The notes under the pieces: generated by a model
The model's input: the letters and a program-made list of their open reading frames with translations, nothing else
Database searches by the model: none
What the model was told of the DNA's origin: nothing
Made by a program: the position numbers and the translations under genes
Shown here: piece after piece, positions 12,129 through 24,879 of the stretch
How positions within the stretch are numbered: position 1 is the first letter of the stretch
Layout of the letters: every line of letters begins with the position of its first letter
NCBI GenBank assembly: GCA_030142905.1
Contig: JASJOG010000473.1
Span: 62,001 to 126,000 of the forward strand
Origin: Heliopora coerulea
Lineage: Eukaryota; Cnidaria; Anthozoa; Scleralcyonacea; Helioporidae
Direction of reading: 5' to 3'
Length of the DNA stretch: 64,000 nucleotides

Positions 12129-13300
12129 TTAGATTGTCCCTTGGAAATAATCTAAATTATTTAAGCTTATTAATGTAGAGTATTTATTAAACACAAACTT
12201 ATGTTTATCATAATGCATTGGTCTGTGTCCTGATGCTTTGTCTGAATGCACACAGATCGTCCATTGCAAATAATTTAAGTTGTTCATCAAACACAAACTT
12301 AAGTTAATCATAATGCATTGGTAGCAGTCTGGTTTGTGTCCTGATGTTTCATCTGAATGCACACAGATTGTCCATTGCTAATAATTTAAAACACACACTT
12401 TCAAGCTGTTCTCTCAGAAAAACTTTCTGAGTCCCTGAGGGGAATCGAACTCATAACTTTCTGATCGCTGATGAGATGCTCTAACCATTGAGCTACAAAG
12501 ACTCAGATGGTGAGCGAAGGTTAAATTTGTGTACTGGTTCATATAGATGGTAGACATATGTACTGCCAGTCTGCAAGTCTTGATATGTCATCTATTTGTT
12601 TTTGTGTTAATAAAGTGATTGTGGTAGCTTGGTAATTATATTCTTAATATGCATGCTCTCAAGCTGTTTTCTCAGAAAAACTTTCTGAGTCTCTTACAGG
12701 AATCAAACCCGTAACCTTCTGATAGACGGCTTATCGAGACTTGCAGACTGTCAGTACATACGTCTACCATCTATATGAATCAGTACACAAATTTAACATT
12801 CGCTCACCGGTCATCAGGAAGTTACAGGTTCGATTTCTGAGAGAACAGCTTGAGAGTGTGCATATTAAGAATATATTTACCAAGCTACCACAATCACATC
12901 ATTGATTAAATTATTTAAGCTTATTGATATTGCATATTTATCAAACTCAAACTTAAGTTAATCATACTGCATTGGTCGCAGTCTGGTTCATGTTCTGATG
13001 TTTTGTATGAATGCACACAGATTGTCCATTGCCAATAATTTAAATTATTTAAGCTTAATGTAATGTGTTTATCAAACTAAAAATTATGTTAACAATAGTG
13101 CATTGATAATCTGTTTGGGATCCTGATATTTCATCTGAAGGCACACAGATTGTCCATTGCCCATAATTTAAATTACTTGATTTTCTTCTTGTACAAATTT
13201 CAACCAAGTTTAAACTTAAGGTAATCATAACGTAGAGACAGTAGCATGGCTTGTGTCCTAAGGTTTCATCTGAATTCAAACAGATTACGTTGGTCAAGCT
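12129..13300. repeat. Minisatellite, unit about 115-125 bp, about six copies
   Basis: Recurring anchors are ACAGATTGTCCATTGC followed by AATAATTTAAA, then CAAACTTAAGTTAATCATAA, then CTGATGTTTCATCTGAATGC. Anchor copies occur near 12134, 12253, 12369, 13019 and 13145, with partial units beyond. Short minus-strand frames here (12129-12362 and 13055-13297) only echo the repeat and are not genes. A SINE cluster separates the third and fourth units. Confidence 0.8.
12375..12905 (-). repeat. tRNA-derived SINE-like copies in fold-back arrangement
   Basis: The first copy, minus strand, has a tRNA-like head at about 12429-12505 with the box A region TAGCTCAATGGTTAGAGCA and box B GTTCGATTCC. A second partial head lies near 12680-12740. 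Segment 12616-12676 is the inverted copy of 12837-12897, and 12513-12580 is inverted against about 12740-12810. So two partly overlapping copies in opposite orientation sit inside the minisatellite. SINE status is inference from Pol III boxes plus repetition. Confidence 0.7.
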
Positions 13301-15741
13301 TCACCCCTTCCTCTCTGAGACTATCCCCATTGATGAGTAAAGTCATCTGGTGCTGCACAGAGTAAAATACTGAAGTCTGCTTCTGACCTTAAAGAGTTAA
13401 AACATATTGCAATGATTGTTAGTTAAATAGTTGATAAGTTAATAACCAAACCGCTGTTTTTTTAGGGTTTCATTTTGTGCTACATTTTGTCTAAATTTCT
13501 GTTTATAAATTCAGATGCTGTAAAAAATAATCTTCGCTCGATTACGAACAATCCTCTTACTCTGAACAAGAAAAGAAAGCTGTACATGTGGAGCAGGAGA
13601 GAAAGAGTGAGGATTTTTTATCAAATAGCAATCAACAAGCTCTTTGAAATTTTCGATGCCTATCCTAATATAACCACATATCATTGGTGAACCAGTTTTT
13701 GAATAGAACTACTCATTTATTTATTTATTTATATATTTCATTAGTTGTTGGAATGAAGTGGAACTTCAGCAATATGGAACGGTGCTGGAAATTGGCTATA
13801 TGTCCGAAGATGAAGACAATGAAGATCGCAACGGTTGGTGTCATCTGAAGCTGGAATGGCAGGCAGATGAAATAATGGATATCAGTTGGAACATCAAAGA
13901 AAGCACCCAGAGATGATAACCAGAATTGTGGTGTAAGGCATGGAATTCAAGAAACAAGAAATAAAAGAACACCAAATAACAGAAGTTGTTGTGGCAGAGT
14001 TTGAATGTGCAGAGGAAACAATACACTCCCTACTAGTAATGCAGACAGAACTCAAAGAAGTCAGCAGCTATGTTGCACTGCTCACAGAGAAATAAACTTG
14101 TCTCATTCAGATGTTATAAATGCAGTAATGGATTAGAAGCATTTACCGAAACCAGTTATTCATTAGCATAAACATTTAGGAATATATTTTGATGAACTGA
14201 TTATGAAGAGAGCTTTAATCATGGAAGGAGTGTGATAATCAATTAAAAGATATTCGATAATTAATGTTTGCAGAAGCAACCCATTTCTAAATATCAACAT
14301 AAAATTGTAAAGTTATTGGTCCAGAGCCTAGTTAACTATCTTGCTCATCATACATGTAAAGCAGTCAATTTTCATAACAAGGACTTATTTACCTTAGTAG
14401 TAGAGTTTTGATGCAATTCTCAAATAACCAGCTTCTCTCTTAAACATACAAGAAAACCTTTGAAAAGTTGCTTTTTATTATATGGGGTTTTAAGAGTTTC
14501 TAGTTTTCACATCTTTATTCAAGTACAATTATCTCGGCTGCCTAGACAGTATATAAATGCAAACAAGTGAATATTAATTGGTAAATATTCAGAGAAATCT
14601 GTAAAATTGAGTGAAGTTCCCTATATTTATGTTGTATGTTTCTTTGGTTATATAAATATAAATAACAATGCAAGTACTTGGGAGCAAAACTTTTTTGCTT
14701 TGACATTTGTAGCTGTCTCACAGGTTTATACTCTATAAAAACACCTTATTTGTGCCCATGCAAACATAACCTGGCTGAATTTCAACTGTTTGATGCCAAG
14801 TTTATTTTTCCCTTTAGTTTACTAATTGTTATATGTATTAGGATATAATTATAGAAAGTTCATTTTACCTTATGTCCATGTGAACCATTGTAGCCAGGGC
14901 AAAATTAGTAAAGACTGTATGTGACAGGAAGGAGTGAAGCTTAAATAAAATCAATCACCAACGAAAAAAAAATTAGAGGCTACATGACATATGTCCACAT
15001 TTGGGTTTGGATCTTATCGGGAAATGCTTTACAAAAAAATTTTAGAATTCTTAAGTTTTCACAAGGAAATTTTCGACCATCATGAAGAGGAAGGTGGGAG
15101 GACAGGAAATAAAACCTCAGACTAAGTGCAAAAACTGTGAAGCAACAGGTCTCATTTTCATCTTGTATCATTAAAAATTCATCCAGCAGAGTCAAGTTGA
15201 ATCCACCAGCTTGATTTTGGGCAACCCTTGCATTCTGGGCTGACGTCTTAGCTTAGGCCCAGGTGGGCCTGTGTCTAGCTACTTGACTGATCAAGATATG
15301 ATTATGTTGTTCCATTATATGCCATACTTACCAGAAATACGTGAATAAAGCATGCCTATCATAAAACGTCTGTTTTCTTATCGAAAAATCTTTGGCATAT
15401 TTTTGAACCCTGCTGGCTATCTCATATGTTTTACATGAAAACTAAGCAATGAATCAAATGAATAGCTATTTTTTCTTTTGAAAAAATAATTCATGTGCCT
15501 GCATGTAATGGAAGTTTTTTTATTAATATATTATATATTTTCAATTTCAAAAACCGATTTCTGCTGTGGTAAGAATCATATAAAATGATACAATGCAATT
15601 AAAGACAAAGTTTTGCCAATTTAATGGAAATATTCAGACCATATTTGATACAACTTCAACACTAATTTAGCAATGATATTCGAACATCAAAAGTGTTTTA
15701 TTCTGACATATTCAGACAGCAATACTGGTGAGTATGCCTGA
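13301..15741. other. No gene recognised
   Basis: A frame at about 13937-14094 (plus) reads like a short alpha-helical protein tail and ends in a stop, but it has no identifiable family and no supporting context. Nothing else stands out. Confidence 0.55.
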
Positions 15742-16256
15742 ATATCAGGCAGCGGCAGATTTAGGGGTATTCACATGAAGCACAGCGAATAACGTAGATT
15801 TCAAATTTACACCAACTATTTTATTGTGCCTTGTGTGATTCGGTCATTGCTTCATGCAATTTCCATCGAGATTTCATGGGAATGGATCCCGTTTTATTCC
15901 AGGTTTTATGATGGCTAAATGAGCCTTCTGTTTTGATTTGCACAATTGCCGGTACCACCAGTAAGGCCATGAGCTGTGCACCACTTGAAGCACAATCTGG
16001 GCATTTGATTGGTGCAGAGAATCTGTGATCTTTATGATTGCTTATTGGCTGAAAAAATCGAATTTACACATTCCCATTGGTTTAAATTTGTGCATGTAGT
16101 GCACGACAGCTTGTGCTACATGTGAAATATGATTGGTCCATTGGTTGAAGCAGCAAAGCACTTGCGATCAGCCACAAAATTCTGCTTTTGTTTGATATGG
16201 CAAGCTCCTATTTTGCAAATCTTCTGTATTGAAATCTGGAATTAATAGGATTCAGA

Positions 16257-17345
16257 ATGTATTCCTATGAATCTGTTCAGTCTTTGCTGAAGTCTAACAA
16301 CTTATCAATGATTAAATGCACGTATAGCGACTTATTTGAACAAATAGACATTTCAAAGTCTAAGTCAACCGACGAACTCCTCGCAGCTATGTTCAGTGAG
16401 GATCATGGTCTGGCTAGAAATGTTGGGGCTGAATTCTTTGTTCCAGTGGCATCTCGTCAACAAAAGAAATATTTTGCGATTAGGTATGTTGTGCTTAAAT
16501 TTTCAATGACTGTCTTAGGTCACTTGGTAAAATATCTTGCTTTCTAAATTTCATCAGCATGTTGCAAAGCATGACAGCATGCCCCTGGTGGAATTAGCAT
16601 AAATATGCATTACACAATCGCATTGGAATTTCCCATTAAAAATCAAAAGAGTGGCAATATGATGGGCATTAAGAACCAAAATTAAACTCTGTTAATATTA
16701 TATCAGTATCATGACTAGATTTATATTGACACTCTGTTTTTCCTTTTGTTGAATTGTATATTTGTTGTGCTTTTAATAGATCTGAAGCATCGGGCAACTG
16801 TTTGTACAGTTTTGCATCTTTGGTAATGGCAGGTGACAACAGCATGATCCAACTTTTAAGGATTTTAACCTCTCGAGCTTTTCTTGAATGCTGGTTATTA
16901 TTGTGAACATCCTTGTTTTGTCTCTGCAGCTTCTGAGCACTGTGAGTACTCTCTTGCTAATATTTTGCCTTTGTCAGTGTCATTTAAAGCTTTTGATTCT
17001 GGCTTTACTAAGGAATCTTTAGTAAAATATGAAGCTATTTTGAATTGTGCTGATAAACAGTGGTCATCATTTTTGTGTATTCTTGGTCTGTCTTCTATTT
17101 TATGCCGATGCATAATTACTTATTATCCTGACTTTGGGGAAGAGAGGTATAAATCTTTATTCAATAGATGTGTTCAGCCATGCCAATTAAACAAGTTTAA
17201 TGATCCACTTAATATTTTATTTTGTCATGAAGGTCTTGTAAAAGCTTGAGAGATTTTTCAGGCGAATCACTTTGTTCCTATTCTATTTTGTTCTCATCAG
17301 CCAATTAAGAGAAAGTCAGCTGCAACTAATGAACCATCCTCTACT
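16257..17345 (+). pseudogene. OTU-like cysteine protease frame with intron, inside hAT 2
   Basis: Exon 1 (16257-16486) ends at AG/GTATGT and the next exon begins after TTTTAATAG at 16779, joining in phase to give ASGNCLYSFASLVMAGD. This resembles the OTU catalytic-cysteine motif DGNCLF, with the preceding aspartate replaced by serine. After a frameshift near 16880 the frame continues with YYCEHPCFVSAASEHC, KQWSSFLCILGLSSIL and ITYYPDFGEERYKSLF, and then FQANHFVPI, which fits the OTU catalytic histidine (NHFVP). A basic lysine-rich tail follows. OTU proteins remove ubiquitin; a role in this transposon is unknown. At least two frame breaks make it inactive in this copy. Confidence 0.65.
16487..16779 (+). 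other. Probable spliceosomal intron in transposon gene
   Basis: GTATGT at the 5' side and TTTTAATAG at the 3' side. Removal of 293 bases keeps the reading frame between two segments of the OTU-like protein. The intron shows expression from a eukaryotic nucleus was expected by the element. Confidence 0.6.
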
Positions 17346-19847
17346 TCAAAGAAACCTAAGCAACAATCAATCTAAACCAAATATATTGAATTTTTTCCAT
17401 CCAACTGGAAAACCCCTTGTAACTTTAGATACTGCTGCTAAAGCCCCTAATACAATTTTTTCATCTTCTCAGCAACTAACCACTCTTTCTTTATCTTCTA
17501 ATAATGCTGAGCCTAAATTGCAACAAGCAACTGATACAGTCAAGCTACCCATGACCTCAAGTACAACATTGCAACTGCTGAAGAGGTAAAACTGGTAAAT
17601 TCAACAATGACTTTTGATGTTGCCTTCTTTCGGGAAAAGGCCAAAGGTATAACCAATTCAGAAATATGTAATTTAGTCAAGAATGTGTTTAAACCAGATG
17701 AAAATTTTACTTTACCTAAAACTGCGGATTCTCAAGGCAGATTTAGGAGTTTTTGTTATGAATGGCTAAAAATGTATCCATGGCTTTGTTACTGTCCAGC
17801 TAAAGATGCTGGTTACTGTTTGTCTTGTGTTTTGTTTGGAGATCGTTTCCCTGGTAAGGCAAGAAGAATTCAAACTTTATATTCTCAACCTTTAAATTTT
17901 TGGGTCACTGCAGCAAATGTTTTGAAGCGGCATGCAGGGCATGGTAGTGGGGGAGAAATGGGCTTGCATGCTTGTACTTATCCTATTTTGAGTTCATTGA
18001 TTTCTCAAATGTCAAGCAAAACCTTACCAATCGAGACAATTATTGACACCAACCTTAAAAAAGAAATCATCATCAATTGTTGATACTGCGATTTTTTGTG
18101 GGCGTCTTGGTATTCCTTTACGTGGTCATTCGAGATGATGCCAAATACCATTCTGAAATTGGTTGTTATTCCTCTGGTGGTGTTGGTAATTTTGTGGAAT
18201 CTTTAAATTTTAGAGTCAGAGCAGGTGATAAGTTTCTAGAAGATCATTTACAGACATATGGAAAGAACAGTACATATATTTCTAAAACAAGTCAAAATAA
18301 AATCAACTGTTGTGGCAAGTGATCACTGAACAAATCACAGAAGATGTCAAGAAAGCTAAGTTTTTTTCTATTCTTGCTGATGAAGATGCTGACTCCTCTC
18401 ATAAAGAGCAACTTGCCTTTATTTTGCATTTTGTTGATGCAGATATGAATATCCATGAGGAGTTTATTTCATTTCTTCATTGCAAGTGGGGCTTAAGTGT
18501 GACCTTGCTAAACTTATTCTTGATGCCTTGGGTGAACTTACTTTGTCTATTGAAAATTGCAGAGGGCAAGGGTATGATAGTGCTGGTGCTGTAGCTGGAC
18601 ACATCAATGGTTTGGTAGCCCAACTATTACGACTTAATAGAAAAGCACTCTACACTTATTACTATAGCCATCGTCTCAATTGATCTGTCTGTGATTCCTT
18701 AGCTATTGTGGCGGTTAAAAACATGCTAAAACATGTTAATGAGGTTTCCCATTTCATTCGTGTTTTTCAGACACGTAGTATCCCATTTGAAAAAAATATT
18801 AAAGTGCATTTACCTGATTCAGAAACTTGAAAAAGCAAATTAATTGATGTTTGTAGGACTAGGTGGGTTGAACGTGTTGAAGGTTTAGACACTTTTCAGG
18901 AACTTTTTATTCCCCTTTTTTATACTGTTGATGAGATGGCTGTCAACTTAGATGGTGAATTTAGCCCTGCTGTTTCTAATGATGCAGCATCACATTTGAC
19001 GCGTATTTGTAAGTTTGATTTTATTGTAGCATTAGTCATAACCAGACGTGTCCTTGATGCAACTTTGGCCTTAACACAGTTACTGCAGAGGAAGAGCATT
19101 GATATCATGGATGGACTTCATTTGATTGAGAGTTTGAAGAAGGAAATGGCTATAATGCGTAATTCCGTCGATCATTTTCATCATGCTTGGTATGAAGAAG
19201 CTTTGCAACTTGCTGCCAAAGTAAGAGTGGAGGAGACCAAGCCAAGAACAGATGGTATACAAACAGCGAGGGCAAATATACCATTTACTACTGTTTCTAA
19301 TTACTTTAAATGTATTATTACTGTTCCTTTGATTGACCACCTTAATTTATCTCTGAAGACATGTTTTGATACTGATAGCATTAATGTTAACAAAGGCTTA
19401 TGTATCGTTCCTGCCAAAATGATTTCTTTTATAAGCCAAGGCGTTGACTGGAAAGCACAGTTTAAAACAGTAGCTTGTTTTTACCATAACGATTTGCCAA
19501 ACCTTTTAGCTTTGGATGCAGAACTGTCTTTATGGAGTACTTATTGCACAACTTTTAAAGGACCTCGTCCTTCCAATATTTCCACCATGTTAAAATCCGT
19601 GCATTTTGATGGTTTTGTAAATATTAAAACAATTTTGCATATTTTAGGAATGATACCTATTACATCATGTGAGTGCAAACGATCAATTTCTTCTCTTAGA
19701 ATGCTGAAGGATTATAAAAGAAGTACCATGGTTGAAGATTGTTTAAATGGCCTTGCTCTACTGAAAATCCATCAAGAAATCGTGCCTGACACCAACAAAG
19801 TTATTGAAAAATTTGCAATTGGTAACACACATCTAAAATTTATGTAA
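17272..19847 (+). pseudogene. hAT transposase (ZMYM1/DUF4371 type), broken
   Basis: 17272-17589 is a serine-rich leader. 17607-18083 holds the TTF-like zinc finger region (FRSFCYEWLKMYPWLCYCP, GYCLSCVLFGDRFPGK). 18310-18683 has the DUF4371 catalytic part (FFSILADEDADSSHKEQ, CRGQGYDSAGAVAGH). 18850-19847 carries CRTRWVERVEGLDTF and the C-terminal dimerisation region (LGMIPITSCECKRSISSLRMLKD, STMVEDCLNGLALL). Stops and several phase changes separate the parts, near 18083, 18320, 18500, 18681 and 18829. The last 300 codons are open, so decay is moderate. Confidence 0.9.
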
Positions 19848-20708
19848 GAGAGAAATATTTTCAATTTTACTTTAACCCTTCACTGGCAGCTTTGCCATAT
19901 GCCAACTAATTATATTTGCTCTGTCTAACGCCAGACCTCCTGAAATGTGCTAAGCAAAGTTGATATAAGCCAAATTACACTATATAAAGAGTTATTGATC
20001 AAGGTCCACTGTCCATTTTAGAATCGTTGAATCCACTTAGACAAAAAATTATTTTATATAATACAGATTTTAAAACAAGTACAGCTTATGGGTTTTTGCT
20101 AGATTTATTACTAAAAAATGCAATTTCTTTTACTAGTGCGTATTTTCCTACATGAAATAGCGTGTTTGTAATATTCAGTCATCTTTGCCGGCAGTAACGT
20201 TTACACTCTAAAACATTCTTATTGCTCATCGTGTACATGACCATGAAACTAGTTAGCTAGTTATTTTCATTTTTATTCAGGAAACTAGTTAGCATTTAGG
20301 TCTTAGGTTTCGGGCCCCTGGGATGGGGGGTAAAGGGTTAGAACTGACTGGGATGAAGTGCAATATTGAGCTATTGGACGTTCACGAAAAGTCCCAAAGA
20401 GTCTCACATTTCTAACCAAACTCCTATGGCTCTTGCATAGGTGTGAAGGCGAGTTGCTGTCACCTGAAAACCAGTTTGCTCATAACAGGATAATTTCATT
20501 GGCCATCCATGTCCAGTCTTACACCATGCATTGCGCAAATGTCATGGTTACGTCCTAGGCATGCTGACGAGCCCTGACATTGGGCGAAACGGTCTGCTAA
20601 TGCGTCACAAAAACATACAACGTGTTAGTTCTTCTCGAAAACCACTGCAGCAATGTACTTTACTGGAAAAATTGCTTGGAAAATCCTAGATCCGCCACTG
20701 ATATCAGG

Positions 20709-21061
20709 GATATTCAAAACACTATTCAGACATATAGACATTGGAATATCTATATTTTCATGCAGTGAGTGTAAATATAGATGTACCTATCAGGTATTTA
20801 GACTGTGGAATATACCTTATGCTTTGTTATGTTTAGCTTGTTTTCTTTGCTGTTATATTACAATCATATTAATTAAATTTTTACAGTTCTGAGGTCAAAG
20901 CTACATGTTGCAGAATAGAAAGAAATAGCGAAATTTAATGCTCTGTAGGTTACAATGTACTCATCTAGAATATTGCCAGTGTCTAGACTTAAAACCCAAA
21001 TGATCAGCAGGACTGTCGCAAATCCACTATAGAAAACAAGCTGACTCTCTGGTTACTTGAA
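20709..21061. other. No gene recognised; possible 5' leader of BEL element
   Basis: Short stretch between hAT 2 and the BEL/Pao coding region. I could not identify a long terminal repeat here by eye. Confidence 0.5.
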
Positions 21062-22056
21062 GTGGCCCATAAAGAAGAACAGGATTTATTCGAATTTCTA
21101 GTCAGGCCTGATGACTCAGTAAGCAGAGTTGGGTCAAGAAGGAGCAGTCAGTCAAACCTAAGTTTAGTTTCGACTTCAGCATCAAGCTCCAAACAAGCTG
21201 TGGCTAGGCTAAATATTCAACAACTAAAGATGAAGTGTGAGATTTTGGGAGTTCAGAATGAAATTGAACAGGCAGATTTGGAAGCTAGAATTTATGAAGA
21301 CAAAAACATGAACATGAATGTAAGCAAATCAAGCCCTGAAGCAAAGAGCTGGCTATTACATGATTCAGATAAGCTTAAAGAAACACCACAAGTAAAACCA
21401 AATTTGGCATCAATGTAGAGGTACCTTATCAAGATGACATCAGACCCTTAGTGTCCACGGAATGCAAAGAGTTCACATTACCAACTAGAGGAATTGATGA
21501 TTCTGGGTTAATTATGCCTGGAAATTGTGGAACAGATAAAACTAGTTTACTGGGTATAGTTGCGACTATACAACCGAGGTTTGCATTACCAAAACCCGAG
21601 ATAGCAGTTTGATGGAAGTCCACTTCAGATCATTTGAAAACAGCATTGAATGGAATGCTTCAAATGAGAGCAAAAAGCTTACCTCATGCAATATTGTGTG
21701 GGTGATACTAAGAAGTAATTACCAGTTGCATCATTATGGATCCTTTGGATGGTTACAGATCCACAAGAAAACTGGTGAAGGAGAGGTTTGGTCAACCACA
21801 CACAATAGCCCCTTCATTTGGGATGAACCTAACAGATGGTCCTGCAATTAAGACCTCAGATACTGCCTTGTTGTTGGCATTTGCCGACAAGCTGAAGCAT
21901 TGCAAAAATACATTGGATGCAATTGGATGTCTAGATGAAATCACCAGTTCCGACCACTTTAGAGTAAAATGCTTGGACAGGGCATATACACTTCTGGAAG
22001 CTGAAGAAATACCTAAGCTACATCACATTTTGCAATTTGTAATGGCTAAAGCTTAG
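21062..22056 (+). pseudogene. BEL/Pao gag
   Basis: 21062-21418 encodes a charged leader with a helical segment (KQAVARLNIQQLKMKCEILG). 21736-22056 matches the BEL capsid-like region: YRSTRKLVKERFGQPHTIA, LLLAFADKLKHCKNTLDAIG, LEAEEIPKLHHILQFV. Frames change between these parts, and the zinc-knuckle part further on (near 22270-22330, AHIAMASTS and degenerate cysteines) is broken. Confidence 0.75.
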
Positions 22057-22429
22057 ATTGCAAATAACCCAGTCTTTGCTGGAGTACTTAATGAAGAGAA
22101 GAATAAAGACGGTTTTAGGAAACCCTCATCAAAGCCAAGAGAAAAAGCAAATAACTTTAGTACTTGAGGTGATACAGATGAAACTGGCGCAAACAGGTTT
22201 GGTATATGATCGAATGCCAACAGAAATTCAACTTCTAAGGTTAAGGAGAATTAGAGAGGTAGCCAGTGCCCATATTGCAATGGCCAGCACCAGTTGAAGG
22301 ATTGCCGACAATTTCAGAAAAAATTGTAAATAAGGCAAAACTCTAAGACAACTGCTTCATGATTGGTCATATAATACGAGAATACAGGAAAATTAGACAA
22401 GGAAGGATGGAGTAACTGAAACCAGCCAG

Positions 22430-22960
22430 TGTAGTTCAACCAACAGAGGAAAAGCAGTACACCTGAAGATTGTTGCTGTTAAAGAAAAAAATAAGACTAG
22501 TGACAAGGTATTTGAAACATATGCATTTCTAGATAACGGCCCTGATGTTACACTTTGTAACAAAATGCTCATCAAAGAATTGGGACTGGATGGAATTGAA
22601 ACTTTTTGCTAACTACCCAAGAGAAATAAAACAGGATAAGGAAAGGTTTCGAGGTCTAGCTTAGAACAGAGGCATTAGTTGGCAGTGAATCGATTAAATA
22701 TTTCTCATAAAATTATTGCAACCCCTGACGATATAGAGAAATGGCCTCATTTAAACGGTGTTGAATTACCAAGTATCGATAAAAAAGAAGCAAGATTGCT
22801 CATTGGAACTGATGTGCCTGAGATGTTTTGGGTTTTAGAAGAAAGGAGAGGAAATAAGGGAGAACCATGTGCCATTAGATCACCTTTAGGATGGACTTTA
22901 ATGGGGCCAACACAGTTTATCAAAGATGATGAAGACCAGTTTAACATAAACTTGACTTGA
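22430..22960 (+). pseudogene. BEL/Pao aspartic protease (DUF1758 type)
   Basis: A frame near 22440-22610 reads KIVAVKEKNKTSDKV and FLDNGPDVTLCNKMLI; the retropepsin DSGS motif is degraded to DNGPD. 22679-22960 continues with IEKWPHLNGVELPSID, LLIGTDVPEMFW and CAIRSPLGWTLMGP, typical of the C-terminal part of this BEL protease region. Confidence 0.75.
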
Positions 22961-22975
22961 TTCAGAAATGGCTAC

Positions 22976-23760
22976 ATGCCAGCAGATGATGTCCTTCGAC
23001 AAGTTAAGAAGTTTTGGGAAAATAAATTTGAAGGGTTAGTTTCAGACCCCAACCAGGGTATGTCTGTTGAAGACAAGAGAGCCCTGGCAAACATGAAAGA
23101 TTTGGTGGAATTGGTGAATGGCCATCATAGATTGGGACTACCTGGAGACACCAGACTCCATGCCTACCAAATAATAGCATGTTGGCAGAAAGAAGGCTTC
23201 AATATTTGAAAGGTAAGTTTCAGAAGGATCAGCAGCTGTTCATGAAATACAAGATGTCTACCAACAAATATGTTGATAAGGGCTGTGTGAGTAGTGTATA
23301 ACAAGATGCAATCAATCAGTGACAAGGTCATCTCCTACAGCCCCCTAACCCTGGAAAATTGCGAGTGGTATTCAATTGTGCTGCAAAACATAAAGGGATG
23401 TCGTTAAATGGCCAGCTATTACAGGGCCCTGACTCTACCAACAGTTTGACAGGCATGCTTAGTAGATTTCGAGAAGAGCCAGTTGCCCTTGCTGCTGACA
23501 TTTAATCTATGTCTCACCAGGTAGGAGTAAACCTTGAAGACCACGATGCTGTAAGATTCTTGTGATGGCCTGACGATATGTCTAAGGACCCATATAGTAT
23601 AGAATGGAGGTATATTTCTTTGGCAGCACTTCTTCCCCCAAAAAGACAGTAGATGACAATAAGGAGAACTTCTGTGAAGAAGTAGTTGACATGGTAAAAC
23701 GTAACTTTTACATAGATGATTGTTGAAAGTGCTGTAAAGATGGCTAGTAGTCTGAACAAG
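22976..23760 (+). pseudogene. BEL/Pao reverse transcriptase
   Basis: 22976-23209 covers the lead-in (VKKFWENKFEG, SVEDKRALANM, GHHRLGLPG). Then [21 protein letters not shown] and [21 protein letters not shown], followed by LAADI, where the catalytic aspartate sits just before a stop. The end of the domain toward 23760 is in several frames. Confidence 0.8.
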
Positions 23761-24159
23761 TTGCTGGGAAAGGGTGGATTTTGATGAAAGAAGTCATCCT
23801 GAGTATCCCTGAGAGCAAACGTGCACCTTTAATCCTTCATCTAGATTTAAAGAAGGATAAGTTACTGATCAAATAAACGCTCAGAATACAATAGTGCACA
23901 GAGACCAATACATTTAGCTTTAAAATAGCACCAAAAGAAAAACTACCAACATGACTTGAGATATTGTTAATAACAAGCTCCATATATGATCCACCTGGAT
24001 TAGTTTCTCTGGCAATTCTCTCTGCAAAGAAGCCCATACAAGACCTTTGCAAAGGAGGTTTTGGCTGGGATGAAGAAATTGAAAAAAAAAAAAACAATAG
24101 TGATGGACGAAATGGTTATCTGACCTGCTGAATTATCAAGAGTAAGGATGGATTGATAC

Positions 24160-24480
24160 ATTACATTCTAAAGATTCAGAGAAGTTAAAAGTGCACAACT
24201 TCATCATTTTGCCAATGCTTCACAAGTTGCATACAGAACTGTAAGCTATGTTAGATTAGTGGGCATTAACAATAAGGTTCATTGCACATTCCTACTGGGG
24301 AAGTTGAGCTTAGCTCACATCAAACCCATGACAATACCAAGATTGGAACTCTTTGTTGTAGTAGTTGAAATACAGATGGATCAGATGTTATGCAGAGAGC
24401 TCAACCAAAGCCTCAAAGAATCTGTATTCTGGACAAATTCTACATCAATACTACTATATATTAAGAATGAGTTGACATGA
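24160..24480 (+). pseudogene. BEL/Pao RNase H
   Basis: 24259-24480 carries KLSLAHIKPMTIPRLELFVVVV and SVFWTNSTSILLYIKNE, the end of the polymerase and the RNase H-like part of BEL pol. The DS that usually follows FW is replaced by TN. Confidence 0.75.
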
Positions 24481-24879
24481 TTCCATACATTTGTAGAGAA
24501 TCAGTTATCAGTGATTCACAATGGGTAGTGACTGTTGCAATGGACGTACATTGGTATGGATCTCAATCTTGTGGACAACGCGAGCAGAGGATTAACAATG
24601 AACAATGTTTTGAGGGACCAAAATTCTTATGGAGTGAAGAAAGTATGTGGCCTAACAAACCATCCAGTTTTCAGTTGAGAGTATGCAGGGACAATCCCCA
24701 GTTGAAAAGAGAAGCACAAGCACATGCTGTGGGTCATGGAATAAATGAGCCATTCAATATCATGATCAATCGATATTCCTTTGGGTACCATTGGAAGAAG
24801 GGAGTGGCATGGTTGCTGAGATTCAAAGGATATTTAAAAAGGAAACGGCAATGTATCCCTAGAAATGTTAAAGATAACA

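Larger units (their letters stand above)
15750..20700 (+). mobile_element. hAT transposon 2 (OTU-carrying)
   Basis: Ends are CAGCGGCAGATTTAGG at 15750 and the inverted CAGTGGCGGATCTAGG ending at 20700. A perfect 8-bp duplication, ATATCAGG, flanks it at 15742-15749 and 20701-20708. The 4.95-kb interior holds an OTU-like reading frame followed by a hAT transposase on the same strand. The perfect duplication shows that both ends are the original insertion ends. Confidence 0.95.
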
